A model generated the notes under the pieces. That model saw only the letters and a program-made list of their open reading frames with translations. It did not search any database and had not been told where the DNA came from. A stretch of 64,000 bases of DNA. Origin: Deltaproteobacteria bacterium. GTDB lineage: Bacteria > Myxococcota_A > UBA796 > SXON01. The DNA is taken from positions 62,001 to 126,000 of the forward strand of contig CANFCK010000002.1 in assembly GCA_947445035.1 (NCBI GenBank), in the 5' to 3' direction. Below, piece by piece: positions 51,905 to 60,728 of the stretch (positions within the stretch are counted from its first letter, which is position 1; each line of letters starts with the position of its first letter). A program made the translations under genes and the position numbers.

Positions 51905-53152
51905 ATGCTCACCGTCGAAGCGGCCCTCACTCGCATCCTCGAGGATGTGCGCGCCCTGCCCGCCGAGGCCGTGCCCCTGGCCGAGGCCTACGACCGGCTG
52001 CTTACCGAGCCCGTCGCCGCTCCGATGGACCTGCCGCCCTGGGACAACAGCGCGATGGATGGGTACGCCGTGACGAGCACCGACGTGCCGGCTCGCCTGC
52101 GGGTGCTGGAGACGATCGCGGCGGGAGGCGTCGGGCACTTCCGGGTCCAGCCCGGCACGGCGTCGCGGATCATGACCGGGGCACCGATGCCGGCCGGGGC
52201 CGACGCGGTGGTGATGGTGGAGGACACCCGCACCGACGGCGACCACGTGGTGGTCAACGCGGCAGCGCGTGTCCATCAGCACGTTCGAAGCCGCGGCAGT
52301 GACGTCACCACGGGGCGGCGAGTCCTGGAAGCGGGCGCCCGCCTGTCCCCCAGCGCGGTGGGGCTGCTTGCAAGCCTCGGCTTCTCACAAATAAACGTCG
52401 CGACACGACCACGTGTGGCGATCGTCTGCACGGGCGATGAAGTCGTGGCTCCAGGACGTCCACTCGGTCCTGGGCAAATCTACAGCAGCAACAACCACGC
52501 GCTGGTTGGGCTGGTGCGCCAGGCGGGTGGAGTCCCCCTCGATTGCGGGAACTGCGCCGACGATCGCGAGGCGCTGCACGCCAAGTTCACCCAGGCCGCC
52601 GGAATGGCTGATGTCGTCGTCAGTACCGGCGGCGTGAGCGTCGGCGACTTCGACTACACCCGCGACGTGCTGGCCCAGGTCGACTTCTGGCGCGTGGCCA
52701 TGAAGCCCGGAAAGCCGCTTGCCTACGGACAGTTCGCCGGCCGCCCGTTCTTCGGCCTACCGGGCAATCCTGTCAGCTGCGTGGTGAACTTCTTGCAGTT
52801 CGTTCGGCCAGCCCTCCGCAAGATGATGGGTGATCCACGACCGTTTCTACCCGTGGTGCACGCCGAGCTGCGGCGGCCGATTCGCCGGGCGACCGGCCGC
52901 GTCGAGTTGGTTCGGGTCGCCTTGGAGCGCGTCGACGGTCACCTGTTCGCGACTGCGGTCGGCGGGCACCAGGGCAGCAGCAACGTCCTCGGCATCGCCC
53001 AGGCCCACGGCTTTGCCCTCTTCGATGCCGACGCCGCCGAGGTGGCGGGCATGGTTCGGGTGCAAATCATCGACCCGAGCTTCGATGATGGCGCGGATCC
53101 CGGCTATGGATGGGGCGCCGTCCCGAGCGAAGACGGCCCATGCTGCCCGTAG
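51905..53152 (+). CDS. moeA: Molybdopterin molybdotransferase MoeA
   Basis: The 415-residue protein has PAEAVPLAEAYDRLLTEPV, LPPWDNSAMDGYAV, PGTASRIMTGAPMPAGADAVVMVEDT, VAIVCTGDEV, GQIYSSNNHALVGLVRQAGGV, STGGVSVGDFDYTRDVL and FGLPGNPVSCVVNFLQFV. These are MoeA signatures. It inserts molybdenum into molybdopterin-AMP. It overlaps the thioesterase start by 13 bases. It follows the transglycosylase closely but the functions are unrelated. Confidence 0.93.
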   Translation: MLTVEAALTRILEDVRALPAEAVPLAEAYDRLLTEPVAAPMDLPPWDNSAMDGYAVTSTDVPARLRVLETIAAGGVGHFRVQPGTASRIMTGAPMPAGADAVVMVEDTRTDGDHVVVNAAARVHQHVRSRGSDVTTGRRVLEAGARLSPSAVGLLASLGFSQINVATRPRVAIVCTGDEVVAPGRPLGPGQIYSSNNHALVGLVRQAGGVPLDCGNCADDREALHAKFTQAAGMADVVVSTGGVSVGDFDYTRDVLAQVDFWRVAMKPGKPLAYGQFAGRPFFGLPGNPVSCVVNFLQFVRPALRKMMGDPRPFLPVVHAELRRPIRRATGRVELVRVALERVDGHLFATAVGGHQGSSNVLGIAQAHGFALFDADAAEVAGMVRVQIIDPSFDDGADPGYGWGAVPSEDGPCCP

Positions 53153-53616
53153 AACGCCAGGCTCGCGCCGCGGACAGCCGGGTCGAGATGACCCAGTTGG
53201 TCCTTCCCGAGCACACCAACGCGCTGGGTACGATCTTTGGCGGCCAAGTTGCCGCGTGGATCGACATCTGCGGGGCCATCGCCGCCCAGCGGTTTTGCCG
53301 GCGCCAGGTGGTCACCGCGTCCATCGACGAGCTGGTCTTCCTTCACCCCATCCAACGAGGCCACATCGCGATCTTTCGCGCGCAGGTGAACGCGGCGTGG
53401 ACACGGTCCATGGAAGTGGGCGTGAGGGTTGAGGGGGAGGACCCGCTGACCGGGCTCCGGACGCACACCTCGAGCGCCTACCTTACCTTCGTGGCCCTGG
53501 AAGCGGATGGGGAAAAGGCGCGCGTGCCCACGCTCGTGGCCGAGGGGGGCGACGAGCTGCGCCGGGTGGCGCAGGCCAACGCCCGGCGCGCGCACCGGCT
53601 GCGCAACCGGCGGTGA
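53140..53616 (+). CDS. Acyl-CoA thioesterase, hotdog fold
   Basis: The ATG at 53140 starts MLPVERQARAADSRVEMTQLVLPEHTNALGTIFGGQVAAWIDICGAIAAQRF. This is the GxxxGG-type hotdog N-terminus of the YciA/BFIT acyl-CoA hydrolase family. VVTASIDELVFLHPIQRGHI carries the conserved Asp/Glu, and SMEVGVRVEGEDP follows. It probably hydrolyses CoA thioesters of medium or short acids. The 158-residue length is usual. It overlaps moeA and is overlapped by maf, so the unit is translationally coupled. Confidence 0.82.
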   Translation: MLPVERQARAADSRVEMTQLVLPEHTNALGTIFGGQVAAWIDICGAIAAQRFCRRQVVTASIDELVFLHPIQRGHIAIFRAQVNAAWTRSMEVGVRVEGEDPLTGLRTHTSSAYLTFVALEADGEKARVPTLVAEGGDELRRVAQANARRAHRLRNRR

Positions 53617-54197
53617 ACCGACCGATCATCCTGGCCTCGGCGTCACCGCGACGGCGCGAACTCCTCGCCGGAGTCGGCGTGGCGTTCCTTGTTCGACCCG
53701 TCGAGTTCGACGAGGCCGTACGCGACGGGGAAGCGCCGCGGCCCTACACCCGGCGCGTGGCCCTGGGCAAGGCCCTCGCCGCCGAGGCCCACGACCCCCA
53801 AGGCGGTCCCGACTTCGTGGTGCTGGCCGCCGACACCACCGTAGCGCTCGACGACTGGATCCCAGGGAAGCCTGGCTCCCACGAACGTGCGATCGAAATC
53901 CTGTCGCGACTATCCGGCCGAACCCATCAGGTTCATACCGCCGTGGTCGTCCGGGAAGGCCAGAAAGTCCGAAGCCGACTGGTGACCACTTCCGTGCGGT
54001 TTCGAACCCTGACCCGCAGCGAGATCGAGGCCTACGTGACCGGGGGCGAGTCGCTCGATCGCGCCGGCGGATACGCCATCCAAGGCGGTGCCGGCGCCTT
54101 CGTCGACCGGATTGTCGGCAGCTACACCAACGTGGTCGGGTTGCCGCTGCGCGAGGCCCTGGAGTTGCTTCGGCCGGCACGATATTCCCCGGTATGA
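53613..54197 (+). CDS. maf: Maf-type nucleotide pyrophosphatase
   Basis: The 194-residue protein begins at a GTG in the preceding stop (GTGA). The Maf signature is PIILASASPRRRELLAGVGVAF, followed by VVLAADTTVALDDWIPGKPG, GRTHQVHTAVVV, Y-containing GGYAIQGGAGAFVDRIVGSYTNVVGLPL and the C-terminal ALELL. Maf proteins hydrolyse non-canonical or canonical nucleoside triphosphates such as dTTP/UTP. It overlaps yggS by ATGA. Confidence 0.9.
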   Translation: MNRPIILASASPRRRELLAGVGVAFLVRPVEFDEAVRDGEAPRPYTRRVALGKALAAEAHDPQGGPDFVVLAADTTVALDDWIPGKPGSHERAIEILSRLSGRTHQVHTAVVVREGQKVRSRLVTTSVRFRTLTRSEIEAYVTGGESLDRAGGYAIQGGAGAFVDRIVGSYTNVVGLPLREALELLRPARYSPV

Positions 54198-54847
54198 GCA
54201 TCGCCGACAACCTCGCGAGAATTCGCACCGCGCTTCCGCCGACGGTGACGCTCATCGCGGTGAGCAAAACGCGGCCCGCCAGCATCGTCACTGAGGCGCT
54301 GGCGGCCGGTCAGCTGGACTTTGGAGAGAACTACGCGCAGGAGCTGCGAGACAAGGCCGAACTGCTCGGCCCCGGGCCGCGCTGGCACTTCATCGGGAGT
54401 CTTCAGAGGAACAAGGTCAAATACGTGGTCGGCCGCGCCACGCTTATCCACGATGTAGACAGCATCGAGCTTGCGGAGGAGATCGGCAAACGTTCTGGCA
54501 ACACGCCCACAGCGATTCTCGTCGGGGTCAACATGGGTGAGGCGCAGAAGTCTGGCGTCCCGGCCGCGGGGGCCTTGGCGTTTGCTCGCGCGGTGCTCGG
54601 AGTTCCCGGGGTGTCCCTGAGGGGGCTCATGACCATCCCGCCAGCGACCGAGGACCCCAGCGGCGCGGCACCCTTCTTCGAGGAGCTGGCCGCGCTCGCT
54701 GCCGCGGGTCGGGCCGACGGACTTCCGCTCCACGAGCTGTCGATGGGCATGAGCCACGACTGGTCGATCGCCGTGGCCCACGGCGCCACCCTTGTCCGGC
54801 TAGGCACGGCGATTTTCGGAGCGCGGCCGCTCGTCAGCGAAAGGTGA
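54194..54847 (+). CDS. yggS: PLP-homeostasis protein YggS/PLPBP
   Basis: The 217-residue product has TLIAVSKTRPASIVTEALAAGQLDFGENYAQEL with the PLP Lys in SKTR. WHFIGSLQRNKVKY, VNMGEAQKSG, RGLMTIPP, LSMGMSHDWSIAVAHGATLVRLGTAIFG complete the family. It controls free pyridoxal phosphate and is a single-domain TIM barrel. Its end overlaps the convergent PEGA-like gene by 14 bases. It is the last gene of the moeA-thioesterase-maf-yggS unit. Confidence 0.93.
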   Translation: MSIADNLARIRTALPPTVTLIAVSKTRPASIVTEALAAGQLDFGENYAQELRDKAELLGPGPRWHFIGSLQRNKVKYVVGRATLIHDVDSIELAEEIGKRSGNTPTAILVGVNMGEAQKSGVPAAGALAFARAVLGVPGVSLRGLMTIPPATEDPSGAAPFFEELAALAAAGRADGLPLHELSMGMSHDWSIAVAHGATLVRLGTAIFGARPLVSER

Positions 54848-55973
54848 ACTCGAGCCAGCTCCACCGCCCCTCGTCAATCCGAACGGTTTGGGTCAGCGTG
54901 CGACCCGTGCGGATCGAGGTGAGCTTGATCGTGTGGACCCCGATGGGAAGCTCGTAGTCATCCAGCTTGTCCACGGCGCCTCGTCCCAGTCCATCGATCC
55001 GCACCCGCGCCTCGGCATCGGTGGTCACCCGAAGGCGGCCCAGCGGCGTCTCGGCGGCGCCGGCAACGGGGGTCGAAGCCACGGGGGCCAACGGCGGAGC
55101 GACAGGCTGCTGCACAACCACGGGAGGTAGCGCCGGGGGGAGCTCGACGAGCCCGTCGCCCGCCACGGGCTTGGTGCCGGGCGGTTCCGTCCGCGCCAGC
55201 TCGACCGCGGCCTGCGCTTCGTGGCGATGCTCCACCCGCGGCACAACCCGAGACCAGACATAGCCACCGGCCGCGATCAGGAGCACGACACCAACCGCGG
55301 CCCACGCGGCAGCCGGGATCGGCCGATCGTCGGTGCCAGGCCGCTGCGTCCGCGGCACAAATGGAGTGGGCGGGGCCCGTGCAAAGGGATCGATCGCGTT
55401 GCCGCTCTTGGGCCGACGGGGCGGGAGCGCCGACGGCGGCGCTTCGAAGAACTCGTTTTCGAGAGCGGCGGCGGGGGGCGGTTCGGGAGGAGGAGGCGGC
55501 AGCGGCACCACGGGCACGATGCGCATGGGCGTTGCGACGGGCGTCCAGGCCTGAGGGGCATCCGAAGACGCGCGCGCGCGTTCGCCGCGTTCACGGACGC
55601 GGCGACCATCCCCATCCTGTGCCACGGTGCGGGCGCTGCGGTCCAGGCCGGTCCATCGCAGGCGCGACTCCCAGGTTTCGTCCGCCGCACTTTCATCCGG
55701 TTCGCGCCCCGCGGTCTGCGCGCTGAACCCGGCGGCACGGACGCCCGCGGGAGCGACGGCGCGCGGCGGACCGACAAAAAGGCGAGCGGGCCCCGCCTGC
55801 GGCTCGTCATCCGACGGATCGACGACGTCCCCGCCTGCCCACAGATTCTCGACCAGCGGCATCGTGATCGGAGGCGGGCGGGGCAATTCGATACGCAGCG
55901 GGCGATCGTCCACCAAAAGCGCCCCTGGCCTTGCGAACAGCCGGTTCTTCGGACCTCCACCCACGGTAGACAA
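54834..55973 (-). CDS. Membrane protein with Pro-rich cytoplasmic region and C-terminal PEGA-like domain
   Basis: The 379-residue product from a TTG start is disordered and Pro-rich for about 220 residues. One membrane helix follows (PAAAWAAVGVVLLIAAGGYVW). A Pro/Val linker leads to a terminal domain of about 70 residues, LGRLRVTTDAEARVRIDGLGRGAVDKLDDYELPIGVHTIKLTSIRTGRTLTQTVRIDEG, which is PEGA-like. Such proteins may bind carbohydrate on the periplasmic side. It is the last gene of a minus-strand trio beginning at 57394. A function cannot be assigned. Confidence 0.65.
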   Translation of the reverse strand: MSTVGGGPKNRLFARPGALLVDDRPLRIELPRPPPITMPLVENLWAGGDVVDPSDDEPQAGPARLFVGPPRAVAPAGVRAAGFSAQTAGREPDESAADETWESRLRWTGLDRSARTVAQDGDGRRVRERGERARASSDAPQAWTPVATPMRIVPVVPLPPPPPEPPPAAALENEFFEAPPSALPPRRPKSGNAIDPFARAPPTPFVPRTQRPGTDDRPIPAAAWAAVGVVLLIAAGGYVWSRVVPRVEHRHEAQAAVELARTEPPGTKPVAGDGLVELPPALPPVVVQQPVAPPLAPVASTPVAGAAETPLGRLRVTTDAEARVRIDGLGRGAVDKLDDYELPIGVHTIKLTSIRTGRTLTQTVRIDEGRWSWLEFTFR

Positions 55974-55976
55974 GCC

Positions 55977-56471
55977 TCAGTCCTGGTCCCACAAACGGTC
56001 GATCGGTCCGGTGCCCTTGGTGACGAAGGCTTTGGCATCCGCCTCGCGGGACGTGGCAACGGCGACCGTGAGGCCGGTGGACGACATCGCGCTGGTGAAG
56101 ACTCCGCCGCGAATCAGCGCGTTCACCGAGCGGCGAAGTACGCGTTGTTGATCCGCGTCCAAACCCCGGAACAGGTTGTCGGCGCGGACGTGCTTGGGCT
56201 CGATGTACCCCTTTTCCACGAGCAGTCCCAAAAGTCCACGCACGAGCGCTCTCGCGGCAGACTCGTTTCCCTGGGGAGCGGGCGCGCCGTTCCACCAGGT
56301 CTCCAGACCCCCCGCGACCCGGACGCGCTCAACCGCGCCCGCGTCCAGCTTCAGGTCCGACGGCAGCGACCCATCGGCCACCAGCACGCGGATGATCTCG
56401 AAAGGATGCAACTCCAACCACTTGGCCACCTGCTCCACGCTCATCCGCTGAAACAACTCGAGACCCGCCAT
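55977..56471 (-). CDS. Hypothetical protein, 164 aa
   Basis: The protein is soluble, starting MAGLELFQRMSVEQVAKWLELHPFEIIRVLVADGSLP. The first part resembles helix-turn-helix-like alpha bundles (VEQVAKWLELHPFEIIRVLV) found in myxobacterial proteins of unknown role. The second part has ARALVRGLLGLLVEKGYIEPKHVRADNLFRGLDADQQRVLRRSVNALIRGG. No catalytic motif is visible. It overlaps the preceding gene by one base and is followed three bases later by the PEGA-like gene, suggesting one complex or pathway. Confidence 0.6.
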   Translation of the reverse strand: MAGLELFQRMSVEQVAKWLELHPFEIIRVLVADGSLPSDLKLDAGAVERVRVAGGLETWWNGAPAPQGNESAARALVRGLLGLLVEKGYIEPKHVRADNLFRGLDADQQRVLRRSVNALIRGGVFTSAMSSTGLTVAVATSREADAKAFVTKGTGPIDRLWDQD

Positions 56472-57394
56472 CAGCCCTCCTCATCCGCGAGCATCGTGGC
56501 CCGCACCCAGAGTCCATACAGTTCGATACCCGCCGCCGACAACTCGTCGGCTTCTTCGCGAAGCGCGTCGATCTCCTCCAACGCCCGCTCATTGAGGTCC
56601 CCAGCGAGCGCACAGTCTCCCAGCCAGACCTGAACCGCGAGACACCCCGCAAGCTCGGTGTACTGGATGGGCGCCGACCCCGCGCCGACCGCCGACAGCA
56701 GTCGCGAGACCGCGGCAACGACCCGATATGCAAAGAGCGAGGCCAGGTCTTCCTTACGTTCTGCCCAGTCGCGACACACAGCGAACGGCACCGGGAGGAC
56801 CGCGACCAGCGCTTCTGGCGTGCCCTCGGCTGGATCGACGGCGAAGAGCACGCCCACGCCAACCGGCTCGAGCCCCAGAGTAGGCGGCCCCGCGTTGCTC
56901 GCGGCGATGACCGGTTCGAGCCGACGCCGGACGCGCTCGTGGTGATCGAGAATCGCTCGGCGGTAGCTGGCTGGCAGCGAGCCGAGCTGCGCCTCGACTT
57001 CGACGAACTTCTCGTATTCTTCCACCGCCGCCGCGACCTCCGGATCTTCGAGCTGCTTCGCGAGCGCGGCCTCACGTTCCTGAATCGCGGAGTCGAGCGC
57101 CAGCGCGCGGGCCTCGATCACGCTGCGGTCGGTTCTGAGACCCTCGCGGAGCGCCGCGCGCTCGCGCCGTTCGGCCTCCATCGCGACCTGGGACTGACGC
57201 TCGCGCAGCTCGGCGCGCAACGTCGCCAGGGCCAGGAGCTGACGCTGCGCCTCCTCGATCGCGCGACGTGCCGCGTCCTCGTCGCGGTCCACCTCGGTCA
57301 TCGAGCCCGTGAACTCGGCGTCGGCCCTGGACTTCCAGATAGCGATCTCTTCGAGGACCGCGATCACCGCCGGATTATTGGCGTTTGCACTCAT
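56471..57394 (-). CDS. Coiled-coil hypothetical protein, 307 aa
   Basis: Residues of about 25-135 form a long charged coiled coil (DRDEDAARRAIEEAQRQLLALATLRAELRERQSQVAMEAERRERAALREGL) rich in Glu, Arg and Ala. A globular C-terminal half (LGLEPVGVGVLFAVDPAEGTPEALVAVLPVPFAVCRDW and YTELAGCLAVQVWLGDCALAGDLNERALEEID) follows. No known domain was recognised. It is the first gene of the trio 57394-54834, so it is a candidate structural partner of the other two. Confidence 0.6.
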   Translation of the reverse strand: MSANANNPAVIAVLEEIAIWKSRADAEFTGSMTEVDRDEDAARRAIEEAQRQLLALATLRAELRERQSQVAMEAERRERAALREGLRTDRSVIEARALALDSAIQEREAALAKQLEDPEVAAAVEEYEKFVEVEAQLGSLPASYRRAILDHHERVRRRLEPVIAASNAGPPTLGLEPVGVGVLFAVDPAEGTPEALVAVLPVPFAVCRDWAERKEDLASLFAYRVVAAVSRLLSAVGAGSAPIQYTELAGCLAVQVWLGDCALAGDLNERALEEIDALREEADELSAAGIELYGLWVRATMLADEEG

Positions 57395-57403
57395 CCTTCT
57401 CCC

Positions 57404-58030
57404 CTACTCACAAGTGGCCCAGAGGCCAAGGTTGTTTGCCATCGCGGCGTCCTGTGACGCGTACAGGACATCGGCGAGCCGAATGTTGTCGAACTCTTCG
57501 TACACCCGGGCATAGCCGCTGCGAATGATCATGTCGTCGAAGAGGACGACAGCGCCGCCCGTCGAGCTGGGCAGGGTGCAGTCCCCGGCCTCGCACCCCG
57601 TGAGGTCGAACGTGCCGGGCTCGTTGGTGAGAAAGACGTACGCCAGGGCACGATCGTAGGCATCGACGCACGTCCGGTCGAAACTCAGAAGCACCTGTCG
57701 GTTCAGCAGGGTGCCGCGGGTGAAATTCTCTGCTTCAACGCCATAACAATCCGCCACCTCGCTGGCATCGTGAGCGATTTCCGGCGCATCGACACCCAAC
57801 ATGCGGACGGTGAGCACGTGCAGATCGCCGTCGCCCGCCGCCACGCCGCCATCGTCGCCGGTGTCATCGACCACCGTTTCCCCGCCAAAGCCAAGGTCAG
57901 AGGCGGTGATCACCTTGATCGTGTCCCCATCGAGGGCCTCCACCACATAGCCCAGAACCTCCGGAGCACAGTGCGGGCCTTCGACGATGGACACTTCGTC
58001 GAGCGAGCAGGCGGAGAGCAGCAGCAACAT
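57404..58030 (-). CDS. Thermonuclease-family (SNase-like) lipoprotein
   Basis: The ATG at 58030 gives MLLLLSAC, a short lipoprotein signal, and 208 residues in all. The SNase-like core has YVVEALDGDTIKVITA (metal Asp), VLTVRMLGVDAPEIAHD (Arg and Glu of the active site) and AYDRALAYVFLT (second Arg). Thus the catalytic residues of staphylococcal nuclease are present. An Asp/Gly-rich insert (DDTGDDGGVAAGDGDLHV) and several Cys set it apart from secreted family members. It would degrade nucleic acid at the outer surface. It is divergent from the ABC ATPase gene across 35 bases and is 9 bases upstream of the coiled-coil gene. Confidence 0.75.
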   Translation of the reverse strand: MLLLLSACSLDEVSIVEGPHCAPEVLGYVVEALDGDTIKVITASDLGFGGETVVDDTGDDGGVAAGDGDLHVLTVRMLGVDAPEIAHDASEVADCYGVEAENFTRGTLLNRQVLLSFDRTCVDAYDRALAYVFLTNEPGTFDLTGCEAGDCTLPSSTGGAVVLFDDMIIRSGYARVYEEFDNIRLADVLYASQDAAMANNLGLWATCE

Positions 58031-58065
58031 GAGCGTGCGCCACCTCGACGCGCGGACAGGGTACC

Positions 58066-59508
58066 ATGCGCGCGAGCCGCAGGCCCGTGTCGGACCCCTC
58101 CCCCATCTCCGTCGCATCGACGCTGCCGAACCTCGAGGCCCACGGTCTCGGAAAGCGCTTCGACATCTACCACAATGACCGATCCCGGTTCTTCGAGTTC
58201 CTCGGCAGCCGGAACCACCATCGTGAGCACTGGGCCGTTCGGGGGCTCGATCTTGCGGTTTTTCCGGGCCAGGCCTTGGGCGTGGTCGGCAGCAATGGAG
58301 CAGGAAAGAGCACAGTTTTGCGCCTGCTGGCGGGGATCAGCGAGCCAACCGAAGGGCACGTCACCACCCGCGGTCGCGTCTCGGCGCTGCTCGATCTAGG
58401 GGTCGGTTTTCAGGACGCCTTCTCCGGTCGGGAAAATGTCGAGCTGAACTGCCAGCTGCTCGGGCTCGGGCGCGACCAGATTGAAGAACGAATGCCGGAG
58501 ATCATCCGTTTCGCGGAGCTCGGCGAGTTCATCGACGACCCGATCCGGACCTACTCCACCGGAATGGCGCTCCGCCTGGGATTCTCTGTTGCGGTCCACG
58601 TCGATGCGGACGTGCTGATCGTCGACGAAGTTCTCGCGGTCGGCGACCAGTACTTCCAGCGCAAGTGTATCCGCCGTATCGAGTCGCTCCTGGAGCGCGG
58701 CACCTCGCTGATCCTCGTCACCCACGATCTCCATGCCGTCCGAGCCCTGTGTCGCGACGTCATATGGCTCGATCAAGGACGAGCGCGGGCGCGCGGCCCG
58801 GCGCGGGAGGTCGTGGACGCCTACATGGACCTGGAGCGGGTGCGCAGTGCACGTTCGCGTTGCGATGCCGTCGAGCCGGCGCCGCTGGCCCCACGCCAGT
58901 CGTCCCGCGCGGTGCCACAGCCGGCGGGATCGGCAGTGGAGGCCGATGCCTCGGTTGCGGCCGCGGTGCTTCATGCGGCCTCGCTTCCCGACGCGGCCGA
59001 GCTTTTCCGCGAGGCCGCCGGAGACGCGCCACGCATCGCCGACGGCGAAACGCTGCTCGTCAGCGGCACGGGCGAGGCGCGCATCCTTCGCGTCCAGCTC
59101 CTTGACCAGGCGGGCGTGGAAGCCCAAACGTTCCAGACCGGCCAGGCCCTGCTGGTGGCCGTCAGCTTCCGGACGATCGAGGCCATCGAAGACCCCATCT
59201 TCGGCGTGGCCCTGTTTCGGAACGACGGCACCTATGTCTTCGGGCCCAATACCGCCTTCGACCAGGTGCTAAAGGGCACCTACCACGGCGTGTACACCGT
59301 GTTTGTCCACTACCCGGACCTTGCGCTTTTGGCGGGCACCTACCGCGTCAGCGTCGCGATCTACGATCGCGGCCATGTGCGACCGATGGCCTGGCACAAC
59401 CAACTCTACGAGTTCACGGTGGTGCAAGACGTCGAGGATCACGGTCTGGTGCGATTGACACACCGGTGGGGACTCGTGGCCCACCACGACGGGACTGGTG
59501 AACGTTGA
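58066..59508 (+). CDS. Wzt-like polysaccharide ABC transporter ATPase with C-terminal substrate-binding domain
   Basis: The 480-residue protein starts at an ATG (GTG at 58087 is also possible). The ABC domain has AVFPGQALGVVGSNGAGKSTVLRLLAGI (Walker A), the Q loop LDLGVGFQDAFSGRENVELN, signature TYSTGMALRLGFSVAVH and Walker B VLIVDEVLAVGDQ. The MALRLGFS signature and following region are typical of the O-antigen/polysaccharide exporters of the Wzt/TagH type. After an Ala-rich linker a beta-sandwich (ILRVQLLDQAGVEAQTFQTGQALLVAVSFRTIEAIEDPIFGVALFRNDGTYVFGPNT) matches Wzt-C, which binds the glycan end. No permease gene (Wzm) was seen nearby. It overlaps the glycosyltransferase start. Confidence 0.85.
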   Translation: MRASRRPVSDPSPISVASTLPNLEAHGLGKRFDIYHNDRSRFFEFLGSRNHHREHWAVRGLDLAVFPGQALGVVGSNGAGKSTVLRLLAGISEPTEGHVTTRGRVSALLDLGVGFQDAFSGRENVELNCQLLGLGRDQIEERMPEIIRFAELGEFIDDPIRTYSTGMALRLGFSVAVHVDADVLIVDEVLAVGDQYFQRKCIRRIESLLERGTSLILVTHDLHAVRALCRDVIWLDQGRARARGPAREVVDAYMDLERVRSARSRCDAVEPAPLAPRQSSRAVPQPAGSAVEADASVAAAVLHAASLPDAAELFREAAGDAPRIADGETLLVSGTGEARILRVQLLDQAGVEAQTFQTGQALLVAVSFRTIEAIEDPIFGVALFRNDGTYVFGPNTAFDQVLKGTYHGVYTVFVHYPDLALLAGTYRVSVAIYDRGHVRPMAWHNQLYEFTVVQDVEDHGLVRLTHRWGLVAHHDGTGER

Positions 59509-60728
59509 GCGGGAAGGTGCTCGTCGTCGGCGACCGCAGCGACCATGGGTTTGCCGCACTCCGTACGCGCCACTTCGCCGAAGCGGTCGGCGACGCCGCG
59601 GAGGTGGTCGACTATCGCGAGGATGTGGTCGAGGTTGCGAGGACGCTCCGGCCTCGGGCGCTGGTGACGGCCGGGAACCATGGACCCACGCGAGCCGCGC
59701 TGAGGATCCTGGGCGAGGTGGACCCCGCATTGCCAACGTGGATCGACGTCGCCGGGGATCCTTTCGCCGAAGCCCAGGCTGCGGCGGGCGAGGATCGCCC
59801 GCTGGTCGCCGCCGAAGCAACGGCGGTCTGGGCGCCCGCGCTGGCGCGCGGGGATGCGTTCTCCACCGTCTGCGATGCAGGCCGCGACGCGCTCTACGGG
59901 GCCTTGGGCGTCCTGGGGCGGGTGCCCCTTTGGGAGGCTGGGCGAGAACCGCTCCACGTGCTCCCGTGCGCTGCGGACTTTGGAGACGCGCCCGGTGAGC
60001 CGCGCGGCCCTGGGCTGCGGGTCGTGCTCCTCGGCGGGTTCAACACCTGGTTCGATGACGAGACCCTCGCCGCAGGACTGGAGGTGGCAATGGCGCGCGC
60101 GGACGTCACGGTCGAGGTCTTCGGCGGCGCCATCGTAGGCCACCACGAGGCCGGCTTCGCGCGGTTTCGCGACCGCGCCCTCCGCGGCCCCTGGGCCGAC
60201 CGGTACCGCTTCCGCGGCTGGGTGCCCCATGCAGAGCTGGCCCTCCTGACAGCGGGTAGCCACGTGACCGTGTGCTTGGACCGCCCGGGCGCGGAAGCCC
60301 GACTCGGGGCCAGGACGCGGGTGTTGTACGCCCTCCACCGCGGACTCCGCGTGCTGGCGACCCCTGCCTCTCCCGTCGTCGCCGAGGCGGTCATTGCCGG
60401 GCTTGTAGAGCCGCTGGACGTCGCGAGCCATCCCGGAGTTGGGGGTGGCGTCGAGGCGCTCGCCGTGGCTCTGCTCGAGCCCCGCGGCGCGCCCCCAATG
60501 TGGCAGCGAGAGCAGTGGCTCGCGGCGCGGTCGGTGGCCGCCACCACGGGGGCGCTCCGGCAGTGGGCCGCGGCGCCCGCCCGCAGCGTCCCGGCCCCGG
60601 CCGCCGATGCGCTCCTGGCCCTGACGCTCGAACGCGATCGCGCCCGCACCGCGTTGGCGGAGCACCGCAGCACCGCGAGCTTCCGGCTCTTGGACCGCGT
60701 GAATCGACTCCTGCGATTCAACCCTTGA
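59505..60728 (+). CDS. Glycosyltransferase-like protein
   Basis: The 407-residue product from a TTG start (overlapping the ABC stop) has a Rossmann N-terminus, GKVLVVGDRSDHGFAALRTRHFAEAVGD. It also has LRVVLLGGFNTWFDDETLAAGLEVAMARADVTVEVFGGAIVG and RYRFRGWVPHAELALLTAGSHVTVCLDRPGAEARLGARTRVLYALHRGLRVLATP. These resemble GT4-type glycosyltransferases that use nucleotide sugars. The C-terminus is coiled (LLALTLERDRARTALAEHRST). Overlap with the ABC ATPase implies polysaccharide assembly or export. The gene is convergent with selB and overlaps its 3' end by 11 bases. Confidence 0.72.
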   Translation: MSGKVLVVGDRSDHGFAALRTRHFAEAVGDAAEVVDYREDVVEVARTLRPRALVTAGNHGPTRAALRILGEVDPALPTWIDVAGDPFAEAQAAAGEDRPLVAAEATAVWAPALARGDAFSTVCDAGRDALYGALGVLGRVPLWEAGREPLHVLPCAADFGDAPGEPRGPGLRVVLLGGFNTWFDDETLAAGLEVAMARADVTVEVFGGAIVGHHEAGFARFRDRALRGPWADRYRFRGWVPHAELALLTAGSHVTVCLDRPGAEARLGARTRVLYALHRGLRVLATPASPVVAEAVIAGLVEPLDVASHPGVGGGVEALAVALLEPRGAPPMWQREQWLAARSVAATTGALRQWAAAPARSVPAPAADALLALTLERDRARTALAEHRSTASFRLLDRVNRLLRFNP